Shown piece after piece: positions 17,357 through 26,168 of a stretch of 64,000 nucleotides of DNA. Source of the DNA: JAKOUY01 sp037045185 (GTDB lineage Bacteria; Actinomycetota; Acidimicrobiia; Acidimicrobiales; Ilumatobacteraceae). How positions within the stretch are numbered: the first letter of the stretch is position 1; every line of letters starts with the position of its first letter. Location: positions 62,001 through 126,000 of the forward strand of contig JBAOHQ010000002.1 of NCBI GenBank assembly GCA_037045185.1, read 5' to 3'. The position numbers were made by a program, and so were the translations under genes. The notes beneath the pieces are model-generated. The model was not told where the DNA came from and did not search any database. It worked only from the letters and a program-made list of their open reading frames with translations.

Positions 17357-18581
17357 TGGTGGATGTGCTGTTCCTCGGTCCCGGGTATCCGGCGGAGATG
17401 CCGCACTTCGTGCACGGCCTGGCCGAGGTGGGTGCCCGGGTGATCGGTGTGGGCGACCAGCCCCTCGACGCCGTGCCGTGGATGGCCAGGCAGGCGATGG
17501 CCCACTATGTCCGGGTGGAGTCGTGGGCTGACGAGGACGGCGTGATGCGCACCGTCCACGAGGCCCTGCGCGGTCGCAACGTGGATCTGGTGGAGACGCT
17601 GTGGGAGCCCACGGTGGTGGTGGCGGCTCGCCTGCGTGAGTCCATCGGCGCGCCCGGCCTCGGTGTTCGCCAGGCGTTGACGTTCCGTGACAAGGGGCTG
17701 ATGAAGGACGCCCTGGCGCATGCCGGGATCCGCCTCCCGTACGCGTTTCGAGCCACCACCGCCGACGCCGTGCGCCAGGCCGCTGCACGGGTGGGCTATC
17801 CGCTGATCGTCAAGCCCATCGCCGGCGCCGGGTCGCTGGACACCTACCGGGTCGACGATCCGGGTGAGCTGGAGCGGGTGATGCCGTGGCTGGCGCACAT
17901 CGACGAGGTGAGCGTGGAGGAGTTCGTCGACGGTGAGGAGTTCACCTACGACACGATCTGTGCCGGCGGGCGCATCGCCCACTTCAACATCTGTGAGTAC
18001 CGTCCCCGCCCGCTGGTGGGCAAGCAGGTCGAGTGGATCAGCCAGCAGGTGATCGCCCATCGCGATGTGGACACGCCCGGTCTGGCCGGCGGGCGGGCGA
18101 TGGGTGAGGCGGTCATCGCCGCCATGGGTGTCACCAGCGGGTTCGCCCACATGGAGTGGTACCGCACCTGGGGTGGAGAGGTGGTGTTCGGGGAGATCGC
18201 CGCCCACGCCCCCGGGGGGCCGGTTGGTCGACCTGATGAACTACGTGTCCGACATCGACGCCTTCCACGGTTGGGCCGAGGCGGTCTGCTACGGGTCGTT
18301 CAGCCAGGACACCACCCGCCGGTACAACGTCGCCCAGGTCATCAAGCGGGCCCAGGGCGAGGGGCGGATCTCCCACGTCGAGGGCATGGAGCACCTGTTG
18401 TCGATCATGGGTGAGCACATCGTCAACGTGGACCTGCTCGCCGTGGGCCAGCAGCGCCGTGACTGGAAGCAGGTCGTGCTGTCCGACGGCCTCGTCGTCG
18501 GCGCGCCACCCCGATCTGCATGCCGTCTACACGATGGCCGACCGGATCGGCACGGATCTGCAGATGTACGCCTCGTGGTGA
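17356..18581 (+). CDS. ATP-grasp ligase D (two frameshifts)
   Basis: The start ATG shares its A with the stop of ligase C. The protein reads VDVLFLGPGYPAEMPHFVHGLAEVGARVIGVG, then RDKGLMKDALAHAGI, the lysine strand YPLIVKPIAGAGSLDTYRV, EEFVDGEEFTYDT and VVFGEIAAHAPGG. Two single-base insertions interrupt it: an extra C near 18222 (restoring PGGRLVDLMNYVSDIDAFHG) and an extra G near 18499 (restoring RHPDLHAVYTMADRIGTDLQ). It ends at TGA 18579-18581, about 407 residues, with paralogy to ligases B and C along its whole length. The length surplus of two bases matches two insertions exactly. Confidence 0.82.
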
Positions 18582-19546
18582 GGGCAGCCGACGTTGCCCG
18601 GCGGGTGCTCGACGCCCTGCCCACCGTTGACGACCGTGTGGTCGTGCGTGATCGGTGCGGGCGGGCCGAGTTCGCCGAGGCGGTGGCCGCCGAAGCCCGC
18701 CGCCGCGGCCTCGACCCCGTGATCGAGTGGCGGTCGAACGAGGTGCTGGTGGACCGGCTGGCGAACTCGACGGTGGCCGACTGGTCCGACGAGGCCTCCG
18801 CGGCACGCAACGAGTTCACCTTCGACGCGTCGGCCACCGTGACCCTCGGCGGGTGGCAGCCCGATCTGTCGGTCGTCGACCCGGCGGTGACCGACGCCTG
18901 GTTGGCGGCGCTGCGACGGGCCGATCGACGGTGGTCGGCATCGGCCATGCTTGCGCTGGCCGTCGCCGTCCCCGGCCCCTGCGTTGCCGCGGCCCTCGGC
19001 ACGACGGTCGAGGCGCTCGACTCGTTGGTGCTCCCCGCCGTGTGCTGCCCGGCCGGCGACCTCCGCGCTGCCACCGCGATGTGGATCGGGCGACTGGCGG
19101 CAGGCGAGCGCCACGTGCTCGCCACGCCGGGATGCCTGCTGCGGTTGAACCGCGGCGGGCGCCTGCTGCACGTGGACGACGGCATGATCGACGCCGCCGA
19201 CGCCGCATCCGCTGCGGTGGTCTCCAACCTGCCGGGCGGCTCGGTGTACTGGACGGTGCTCGAGGACGCCGCACACGGTGACGTCCGCCTGGCCGACGGG
19301 TCGGTGCTGATCTTCGGTGACGGCGGCCGGGTCGTGGACGGACCGTTCGCCGGGGAGCGGATCTCGCACCTCGGTGTTGGCACGAACCCGCTGGTGGGTC
19401 AGCCACTCGGATGGACGCTGGTCGACGAGCACCGTGCCGGGGCCGTGTTCCTAGCGCTGGGCGAGAACCGCTACATGGGTGGCCAGAACACCAGTGACGT
19501 CAACGTCGACCTGGTCCTGGCCGAGGCGACGGTCTCGGTGGCCTGA
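18578..19546 (+). CDS. M29-like (aminopeptidase T family) protein
   Basis: This 322-residue protein starts at GTG 18578 overlapping the stop of ligase D. The C-terminal motif LGENRYMGGQNTSDVNVDLV and the upstream GPFAGERISHLGVGTNP resemble the metal-site end of M29 aminopeptidases, where Glu, His and Asp ligands bind two metals. Here the usual final His-x-Asp is NVD, so metal binding may differ. It could trim a peptide or have become a non-hydrolytic partner of the ligases. It is the last gene of the plus arm, converging with the cupredoxin gene six bases later. Confidence 0.6.
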   Translation: MRAADVARRVLDALPTVDDRVVVRDRCGRAEFAEAVAAEARRRGLDPVIEWRSNEVLVDRLANSTVADWSDEASAARNEFTFDASATVTLGGWQPDLSVVDPAVTDAWLAALRRADRRWSASAMLALAVAVPGPCVAAALGTTVEALDSLVLPAVCCPAGDLRAATAMWIGRLAAGERHVLATPGCLLRLNRGGRLLHVDDGMIDAADAASAAVVSNLPGGSVYWTVLEDAAHGDVRLADGSVLIFGDGGRVVDGPFAGERISHLGVGTNPLVGQPLGWTLVDEHRAGAVFLALGENRYMGGQNTSDVNVDLVLAEATVSVA

Positions 19547-19552
19547 ACGGCG

Positions 19553-20137
19553 CTACGCGACGGTGATCGCCACGTGCTGGCCCTTGGCCGCATGGCTGTT
19601 CGGGCCGGCGCCGAGGTTGCAGATCAGCACGTACTGCCCGGCGGGCAGGTTCAACGTGATGCTGGCCGTCTCGCCGCTGTCGAGCTTGTCGGTGCGCCCG
19701 ACGATGTTCGCCGCCCCCAGCGCCGTCTCGTCCACGGCGCCGTTGGGCTGGTGGGGGAGCTGGGCGTAGTCGGTCCCCTTGAACACCGCGAACTCGTGGG
19801 TGCGCTGGCCCACGTTCTTGACGTTGAAGGTGACCTCACCGGCGGCGATCGTTCCGGACTCCTCGATGGTGAACTCGTCGAGTTCGATGTCGACGGCGCC
19901 CGCCGCGGTGGACCCGGCGGCGCCGGGCGTGGTCGCTCGCGGGCCGGTCGGAGCAGGCGTCGTGGGAGCAGGCGTCGTGGGAGCAGGCGTCGTGGGAGCA
20001 GGCAGGGTGGCCGGGGTGGTCGCGGCGGGCGTCGTCACCGCCGGGCTGGTGGCCGCCGGGCCCGTCGTGTCGTCGTCGCCGCAGGCGGCGAGCACGAGCG
20101 GGACAAGGGCGAGAGCGATGGCGAAGCGGGTACGCAT
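19553..20137 (-). CDS. Cupredoxin-like lipoprotein
   Basis: The 194-residue protein has a lipoprotein signal (MRTRFAIALALVPLVLAAC with lipobox LAAC), so it should be anchored outside the membrane. A Thr/Pro/Ala stalk follows (about 25-75, with three identical 15-base repeats in the DNA), then a plastocyanin-like domain. Likely copper ligands are His in RTHEFAVF, Cys in YVLICNLG and His in NSHAAKG. The usual fourth ligand Met appears replaced by Gln (KGQHVAI), which would tune or weaken a type 1 copper site. Function is unknown; electron carriage or copper handling are possible. Confidence 0.8.
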   Translation of the reverse strand: MRTRFAIALALVPLVLAACGDDDTTGPAATSPAVTTPAATTPATLPAPTTPAPTTPAPTTPAPTGPRATTPGAAGSTAAGAVDIELDEFTIEESGTIAAGEVTFNVKNVGQRTHEFAVFKGTDYAQLPHQPNGAVDETALGAANIVGRTDKLDSGETASITLNLPAGQYVLICNLGAGPNSHAAKGQHVAITVA

Positions 20138-20228
20138 GGGACGCCGAGCCTGCCACGTTGCCCGGCGTCCCGCCACTGTCCTTTCGTACAGGTACTGAGC
20201 CAGCGCCGGGGCGTCTACTGTCGGGACC

Positions 20229-20702
20229 ATGGAGCAGCTCTTCGACCTTCCCGCGCATCCACTGCTCGTCCACGCACCGGTGATGTTGGTGCCGCTGCTC
20301 ACGCTCGGGATCATCGCCCTAGCCGCCCGGCCGGCGTGGCGCCGCGGACTCGGGCCGTGGCCGTTTCTCGTGTCGGTGATCACCGCGATCAGCTTCATGC
20401 TGGCCTTCCAGAGCGGTGAGGCCTTCGACGAGGCACTGCGCCGCAACCCGGCGTTCGAGGCCGACATCAGCCACCACCAGAGCCTGGCGGAGACGACGAG
20501 GTTGTTCCTCCTTGGCATCGTGGTGGTGGTTGCGGTGGCCTTCGTGCTCGACCGCCGCTCGGCCAAGAGCGCCAGCGCGGACGAGCGGCCGTCGGTCGTG
20601 CTGACCTGGGCGGGCGCCGTGCTCGGGGTGCTGGCGACGATCTGGATCATCCGCACCGGTCATGAGGGCGCTCGGCTGGTGTGGGAGGGCAGCATCAAGT
20701 AG
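20229..20702 (+). CDS. DUF2231-type four-helix membrane protein
   Basis: This 157-residue membrane protein begins with HPLLVHAPVMLVPLLTLGII, the histidine-bearing first helix typical of DUF2231. Three more hydrophobic segments follow (about 42-60, 93-112 and 128-145). DUF2231 proteins are small membrane proteins of unknown role, sometimes near redox or copper genes. Here the gene is divergent from the cupredoxin lipoprotein, with 91 bases between the starts, so joint function is possible but unproven. Confidence 0.75.
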   Translation: MEQLFDLPAHPLLVHAPVMLVPLLTLGIIALAARPAWRRGLGPWPFLVSVITAISFMLAFQSGEAFDEALRRNPAFEADISHHQSLAETTRLFLLGIVVVVAVAFVLDRRSAKSASADERPSVVLTWAGAVLGVLATIWIIRTGHEGARLVWEGSIK

Positions 20703-20752
20703 CCGGCTGCGGCTGCGGGACCGTGTGGCACCCCTCCGCTACCGTCGATCGA

Positions 20753-22120
20753 GTGAGCGAGGGACGCGTCTGGGAGGTCGAGCAGGTGGCCGCAGTGGCC
20801 ACCAGCGCAGCGGCCTTCGCCGCTGCCCAGCCGCTGGCGGTTCCCAGCCGCTGGTCGGGTGCCGGCGTGGACGGTGGTGCCCTGTGGGGACGATGTGTCG
20901 GGTCGGGTGCCGAGCCGTACGAGGTGATGGTCGACCACGTCGAGGTTCGCTTCGCCTGCTCGTGCCCCAGCCGACTGGTGCCCTGCAAGCACGCGTTGGC
21001 CCTGCTCCTGCTGTGGGTGCGCGGTGGGGTGGCATCAGCGACGCCGTCGCCGAACGTCGCCCTCTGGGTCCGCCGAGGTGCCGCGGCAGCACCGGGCGAA
21101 CCCCGCCCGGCCGCGCCGGATCCGTCGGTCGGCGGGCCACCGGCCGTCGAACCGTCGCCCCCGCCACCCCCAGGTGACCGTGACGAGCGCGTCGCCCGGA
21201 TGCGCGCCGGGCTGGCCGAGTTGCGCCGCTGGCTCCATGACCGGATGCGCGCCGGCCTCGCCGACCCGGCGCTGGCCCGCTACGAAACCTGGGACGGGTT
21301 GGCGGCGCGGTTGGTGGATGCCCAGGTGGGCGGGCTGGCCAACCGCGTCCGGCGCATCGCCGGGTTGGCCGGTGCGGCACCGTCGTGGCACCAACGGGTA
21401 CTCGCCGAGTTGGGCATCCTCGGGCTGTTGGCTGACGCCGGCCTGCGCCTGGGCGAGCTACCCGACGACCTGGCCGACGCGGTGGCGGTGGCCCTCGGCT
21501 GGCAGGTTCGCCAGGCCGCAGTGCTCGCTGGGGTCCCCGAGACCGACCGGTGGCAGGTGCTCGGGCGCAGCGACACGCGTGAGGACCGCATCGAGGTCCG
21601 CCGCATCTGGTTGCGCGGCCAGCGCAGCGGGCGGTGGGCGATGGTCCTGTCGTTCGCCGCGTACGGGCAGGCGCTGGACACCTCGTTGCCCGTCGGCTCC
21701 TGTGTCGAGGCAGACGTGTTCCGCTACCCGGGGCGGACCCGACTGCGCGTCCTGCTGGGCGGGCGCACCGAGCCTCCGGCACCGGGACAAGTCCCGCTGT
21801 GTGCCACGGTGTCCGACGCCTGCACCGCCACCGGTGCGATGGTCGCCGGCGAACCATGGCTTGACCGGGTGCCGCTGTGCGTTCGAGCCACGGCCGCGCC
21901 GGGCCACGGGCGGTGGTGGCTGACCGACGGGACCGGGATGCTCCCCCTCGCAGCACCCGGCGCCACGCTGGCTGCCCTGGCGGCGTGCACCGCGGGCGCC
22001 CTCCATCCGGTCACCTGCGAGTGGACCCCCGACGGGCTGGTCCCGCTCACCGTGCACCTGGCGGATCGCCACGTCGACCTCGGCCGGGTCGCCGACGACT
22101 CCTTCGTGGGTGCCGCGTGA
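20753..22120 (+). CDS. SWIM zinc-finger protein
   Basis: The protein has about 455 residues. A SWIM finger sits near residue 65-85: FACSCPSRLVPCKHALALLL, the Cys-x-Cys ... Cys-x-His zinc pattern used for DNA or protein contacts. The rest is helical with no other motif I recognise. I chose GTG 20753, because a start 72 bases earlier would overlap the DUF2231 gene. Its stop overlaps the next start (GTGA). It is the first gene of a five-gene operon with a MoxR ATPase and a VWA protein, where SWIM proteins recur in actinobacteria. Confidence 0.85.
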   Translation: MSEGRVWEVEQVAAVATSAAAFAAAQPLAVPSRWSGAGVDGGALWGRCVGSGAEPYEVMVDHVEVRFACSCPSRLVPCKHALALLLLWVRGGVASATPSPNVALWVRRGAAAAPGEPRPAAPDPSVGGPPAVEPSPPPPPGDRDERVARMRAGLAELRRWLHDRMRAGLADPALARYETWDGLAARLVDAQVGGLANRVRRIAGLAGAAPSWHQRVLAELGILGLLADAGLRLGELPDDLADAVAVALGWQVRQAAVLAGVPETDRWQVLGRSDTREDRIEVRRIWLRGQRSGRWAMVLSFAAYGQALDTSLPVGSCVEADVFRYPGRTRLRVLLGGRTEPPAPGQVPLCATVSDACTATGAMVAGEPWLDRVPLCVRATAAPGHGRWWLTDGTGMLPLAAPGATLAALAACTAGALHPVTCEWTPDGLVPLTVHLADRHVDLGRVADDSFVGAA

Positions 22121-22893
22121 TCGCCACCTACTGGGCAGAGCTCACCGCGGTGGGCCTGCTCGGCACCGATCGGCGGTCCCCGCCGGCGGCGCCGGACGGA
22201 CCGCTGGCCGACCTCGCCGCGGATCGGCCCGCTGCGAGCGAGGCCGCGCACCTGCTCCAGCAGGCCGCTGCCGCTGCCGTGCTGCAGCGGGCGGCCTTCA
22301 CCCCGGCCGCGCCCACGGTCCATCTGCCGGCGTGGCCTGCCGACGATCGCCCGCCCACACCGCCGCGGGCCGAGGCGTCGTTTCGCCGCATCGTCCACCA
22401 GTGGCCGGTCCTGCTGGCCGAGTGGCTCGACTGCGTGGTGGCCAACGGATGGCGGCTCGGGCCGGAGCTGGTCATCCCGGCGTTGGTGGCGACGCGGCGC
22501 GCCCCGGGCTTGTCGGCCGTGGCGCGCACGGCCACCGGCCCGATCGCCGAATGGCTGGTGGAGCTGTGGCCCGGGCTGGTGCCCGCCCCCCGGAAGTCGC
22601 CAGCCGAGGCGGACCCGCTACCGCTCACCGCCGACCTCGCCGCGCTGCTCACGGCCGAGCCGGCGCGGGTGGCGACCACCCTGCGCGCCGCGCTGGAGTC
22701 CGGCCAGTACGGGGCCAGCCACCGGGGGGTCCTGGTCAACCTGGTCGTGTCGCTCCCACACAGCGCGCTGCGCCCGCTGGCCAGGGCGCTGGACACGATC
22801 GACCCGCTGCGGCCCGCCGCCCGGTTGGCGGCGTCGTTGGCCGAACTCGCCGTCCTGCGGGCCGACGCCCGTGCCGAACTGGAGCGTTCATGA
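22117..22893 (+). CDS. DUF5691-family protein
   Basis: This 258-residue, almost entirely helical protein begins IATYWAELTAVGLLGTDRR and carries repeated helical hairpins (RALDTIDPLRPAARLAASL), like an alpha-solenoid scaffold. Position between a SWIM protein and a MoxR ATPase is the usual context of DUF5691, and the family assignment leans on that. Its GTG start overlaps the upstream stop and its TGA overlaps the ATPase start (ATGA). It probably holds the other components together; no catalytic motif is visible. Confidence 0.7.
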   Translation: MIATYWAELTAVGLLGTDRRSPPAAPDGPLADLAADRPAASEAAHLLQQAAAAAVLQRAAFTPAAPTVHLPAWPADDRPPTPPRAEASFRRIVHQWPVLLAEWLDCVVANGWRLGPELVIPALVATRRAPGLSAVARTATGPIAEWLVELWPGLVPAPRKSPAEADPLPLTADLAALLTAEPARVATTLRAALESGQYGASHRGVLVNLVVSLPHSALRPLARALDTIDPLRPAARLAASLAELAVLRADARAELERS

Positions 22894-23969
22894 CCACCGT
22901 GCTTCGTCCCCACGCCGAGCAGCAGTTCGCTGCCGAACTTGCCGCGTTGCGTCGCGTCGACGATCGGCCCCGACCCACCAACTGGCAGACGTCGCCGTGG
23001 GCCGTGGTCACCTACGTGCTCGGCGGCACCCTCGCCGATGGGACCGTCATCACCCCGAAGTACGTCGGCCAACGCCGTCTGGTCGAGATCGCCGTCGCCA
23101 CCCTGGTCACCGATCGGGCGCTGCTCCTGCTCGGGGTCCCCGGCACGGCCAAGACCTGGCTCAGCGAGCACCTCGCGGCAGCCATCAGCGGGAACTCGAC
23201 GCTGCTCGTCCAGGGGACAGCCGGCACCACCGAGGAGTCGTTGCGCTACGGGTGGAACTACGCCCGGTTGCTGGCCGAGGGGCCATCACCCGCGGCACTC
23301 GTGGAGAGCCCGGTACTGCGGGGGATGCGTGACGGTGGCATCGTCCGGATCGAGGAGCTCACCCGGATGTCGGGTGACGTGCAGGACGCCCTGGTCACCG
23401 TGTTGAGCGAGAAGACGCTGCCCATCCCGGAACTCGCCGGTGAGGTCCAGGCCACCCAGGGTTTCAACCTGATCGCCACGGCCAACGACCGTGATCGCGG
23501 TGTCAATGATCTGTCCGCCGCGCTGCGCCGGCGGTTCAACACGGTGGTGCTGCCCCTGCCGGCCGACGCCGACGAGGAGGTGGGCATCGTCGCCAGGCGG
23601 GTTGCCGAACTGGGTCAGTCGATGGCCTGGCCCGACCTGGCCGCCGGACCGGAGGAGATCCGCAGGGTGGTGACGGTGTTCCGTGAGCTGCGCAGCGGAC
23701 GTACCCACGACGGGCTCACCGCGCTGAAGGTGCCGAGCGGCTCGCTCAGCACCGCCGAAGCCATCTCGGTGGTGGCCAACGGCCTGGCCCTGGCGACGCA
23801 CTTCGGGTCCGGCGCGCTCACCGACCGGGACCTCGCCGCCGGCGTGGTGGGCGCAGTGGTCAAGGACCCCGTGGCCGACCGCGTCGCCTGGAACGAGTAC
23901 CTCGAGGCCGTCGTCCGCCAGCGCCCGGAGTGGGGCGAGTTCTACGACGCCTGCCGGGATCTGGGCTGA
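22890..23969 (+). CDS. MoxR-type AAA+ ATPase
   Basis: The 359-residue AAA+ protein has Walker A GVPGTAKTWL, Walker B region IVRIEELTRM, sensor 1 IATANDRDRG and an arginine-finger stretch ALRRRFN. A C-terminal lid (about 250-359) follows. MoxR ATPases work with VWA proteins as chaperones that insert metals or remodel target proteins. The ATG overlaps the DUF5691 stop and DUF5682 follows six bases later, so it belongs to the five-gene operon. The client is unknown. Confidence 0.9.
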   Translation: MTTVLRPHAEQQFAAELAALRRVDDRPRPTNWQTSPWAVVTYVLGGTLADGTVITPKYVGQRRLVEIAVATLVTDRALLLLGVPGTAKTWLSEHLAAAISGNSTLLVQGTAGTTEESLRYGWNYARLLAEGPSPAALVESPVLRGMRDGGIVRIEELTRMSGDVQDALVTVLSEKTLPIPELAGEVQATQGFNLIATANDRDRGVNDLSAALRRRFNTVVLPLPADADEEVGIVARRVAELGQSMAWPDLAAGPEEIRRVVTVFRELRSGRTHDGLTALKVPSGSLSTAEAISVVANGLALATHFGSGALTDRDLAAGVVGAVVKDPVADRVAWNEYLEAVVRQRPEWGEFYDACRDLG

Positions 23970-23975
23970 CCAGCC

Positions 23976-26168
23976 GTGGGCCGGCCGCACCTGCTGGGCA
24001 TCCGCCATCACGGCCCCGGTTCGGCCCGCTCGCTCGTTGCCGCGCTCGACGAGCTGCGGCCCGACACGGTGGCCGTGGAGTTGCCGGCCGACACCCAGGG
24101 TGTGTTGCGCTGGGCGGGAGCGGACGACCTGGTCCCACCGGTGGCCATCCTCGGGCACGTCGTCGGAGACCCGCGCCGCGCCGCCTTCCTACCCTTCGCC
24201 GAGTTCAGTCCGGAGTGGCAGGCCCTGCGCTGGGCGCAGCGCAACGAGCGGCCGGTGGTGGCCATCGACCTGCCGCTCACCACGATGCTGGCCAGCGGCT
24301 CGGCGGAGCTGGATCTCGATGGCGAGGCCCCGATCGACCCGATCGGACTGCTCGCCGCTGCGGCCGGTGACCCCGATCCGGAGCGGTGGTGGGACGACGT
24401 CGTCGAGCACCACGGATCGGGTCTGGGGTCGTTCGGCGCGGTGGCCGAGGCGATGGCAACGGTGCGCGCCGGGCGTTTGGCCAGTGCCGCCGAGGCCCGC
24501 CGCGAGGCGCACATGCGCAAGGCCCTGCGCCCGCTGCTGGCCGCGGGCGAGGTGGTCGCGGTGGTGTGCGGGGCGTGGCACGTGCCTGCCCTGCAGCAGC
24601 CGTGGCCGCCCGTGGCGGCCGACAACGCCCTGCTCCGCGGCCTGCCGAAGGTCAAGGTGGGGCTGAGCTGGGTGCCGTGGAGCCACCGCCGGCTGGCCGC
24701 GGCCAGCGGGTACGGGGCGGGTGTGCGCAGCCCCGGGTGGTACGCCCACGTGTTCGCCCACCCCGGTGACCACGGCCGGGCCCGGTGGTTCGTCCAGGCG
24801 GCCCGCCTGCTGCGGGCGCGGGGCATGCAGGCCTCGCCGGATCACCTGATCGCCGCCACCCGCGCCGCGGTGTCCCTGGCAGCGCTACGTGCCCGGCCGG
24901 CGCCTGGGCTGGCCGAGGTGCTCGACGCCGCCGACACCGTGATGGCTGGCGCCAGCGGGTTGCGCCTGATCGTCGACGAGCTCGTGATCGGCGATGCCAT
25001 CGGCGCCGTGCCACACGACGCCCCCCAGGTCCCCCTCGCCGCCGACATCAACCGGCTGATCCGCACCCTGCGGCTCAAGCCGCAGGTGGGTCGTCAGCGG
25101 CTGGAACTGGACCTGCGCACGCCCGGCGGCCATGGTCGTTCGGTGATGCTCCACCGCCTCGGCGCGCTCGGCGTGGCGTGGGGTCAGGTCGTCGACGGGC
25201 GCGGTTCGTCGGGGTCGTTCCGCGAGACGTGGGAGCTTGCCTGGGATCCGGAGTTCTCCCTGCAGGTCGTCGAGGCCTCCGCCTACGGCACCACCCTGCA
25301 GGCCGCGGCGGCGGCCCGCCTGGCCGAGGTCGTGGCCGCGGCCGGCTCGCCCGCCGACTTGATCGTGGCCCTCGAACGGGCACTGCTGGCCGACCTGGCC
25401 GACGTGGTCGGGCCGTGCGTGCGCCGCCTGGCCGACGCCGCGGCCGAAGACCCCGACGTCACCCAGGTGATGGACGCTCTCGGACCGCTGGCTCGCACTC
25501 TGCGCTACGGCGACGCCCGGGGGACGCACGCCGGGGCGCTGCAGGCGGCGTTCGACGGGTTGGTCGTGCGGGTGATCGCCGGCGCCGTGCAGGCCTGCCG
25601 CAGCCTCGACGACGCCGCCGCCCGGGCGATGGTGGAGCGCCTGGCCGCGGTGCATGCCGCGCTGGCGCTGTGCGAGCACGCCGAGCGGCGGGCGGGCTGG
25701 CCGGCGCTGCTGGCGTCGTTGGTGGACCGCGCCGATGTCCACGGACTCGTCCGTGGCCGATCCACCCGGCTGCTGCACGACGGTGAGGCGTGGCCCGCCG
25801 ACCGGGTGCGTGCGGCGTTCTCCCGGGCGCTGTCGGTGGGGACGGCACCGGCCCACGGCGCCGCCTTCGTCGAGGGGTTCCTGGCTGGCAGCGGCACCGT
25901 GTTGCTGCACGACCGGGCCCTGCTGGGCGTGGTCGACGACTGGCTATGCGGGCTTCCCGCCGACGGGTTCCAGGCCACCGTCGCCCTGCTGCGGCGGACC
26001 TTCGGTGCCTTTGCCGCGGCCGAGCGTCGCCAGCTCGGCGAGGTCCTGCGCGCCGGCGAGGTCACCGTGGTCGACCCGTTCGGCGCCGACCTGGACCACG
26101 CCAGAGCCCAGGCGGCGATGGTCACCGTGCGCCTGATGATCGGCGCGCCGGTGGAGGTGGCCCCGTGA
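23976..26168 (+). CDS. DUF5682-family protein
   Basis: This 730-residue protein starts at GTG 23976. The N-terminal GIRHHGPGSARSL and LRPDTVAVELPAD, then RNERPVVAIDLPL and VVAVVCGAWHVPAL, are the hallmark histidine and acidic positions of DUF5682. This family shares a core with the TraB/ChaN (TIKI-like) group. The remaining 450 residues are helical. It is always found with MoxR and VWA partners as far as I know. Its stop overlaps the VWA start (GTGA). A hydrolase or binding role for the N-terminal domain is plausible but not demonstrated. Confidence 0.8.
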   Translation: MGRPHLLGIRHHGPGSARSLVAALDELRPDTVAVELPADTQGVLRWAGADDLVPPVAILGHVVGDPRRAAFLPFAEFSPEWQALRWAQRNERPVVAIDLPLTTMLASGSAELDLDGEAPIDPIGLLAAAAGDPDPERWWDDVVEHHGSGLGSFGAVAEAMATVRAGRLASAAEARREAHMRKALRPLLAAGEVVAVVCGAWHVPALQQPWPPVAADNALLRGLPKVKVGLSWVPWSHRRLAAASGYGAGVRSPGWYAHVFAHPGDHGRARWFVQAARLLRARGMQASPDHLIAATRAAVSLAALRARPAPGLAEVLDAADTVMAGASGLRLIVDELVIGDAIGAVPHDAPQVPLAADINRLIRTLRLKPQVGRQRLELDLRTPGGHGRSVMLHRLGALGVAWGQVVDGRGSSGSFRETWELAWDPEFSLQVVEASAYGTTLQAAAAARLAEVVAAAGSPADLIVALERALLADLADVVGPCVRRLADAAAEDPDVTQVMDALGPLARTLRYGDARGTHAGALQAAFDGLVVRVIAGAVQACRSLDDAAARAMVERLAAVHAALALCEHAERRAGWPALLASLVDRADVHGLVRGRSTRLLHDGEAWPADRVRAAFSRALSVGTAPAHGAAFVEGFLAGSGTVLLHDRALLGVVDDWLCGLPADGFQATVALLRRTFGAFAAAERRQLGEVLRAGEVTVVDPFGADLDHARAQAAMVTVRLMIGAPVEVAP

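Noticed and set aside
15763..18207. 814-codon minus-strand open frame across the ATP-grasp C and D genes
   Set aside because: It is antisense to genes with intact ATP-grasp motifs and is rich in His/Arg/Gly/Val as expected of a GC-rich shadow frame.
16132..18581. Programmed frameshifting in ligases C and D
   Set aside because: The break sites are at unrelated places in the two genes, without slippery heptamers, and match the one-base insertion pattern seen across the window.
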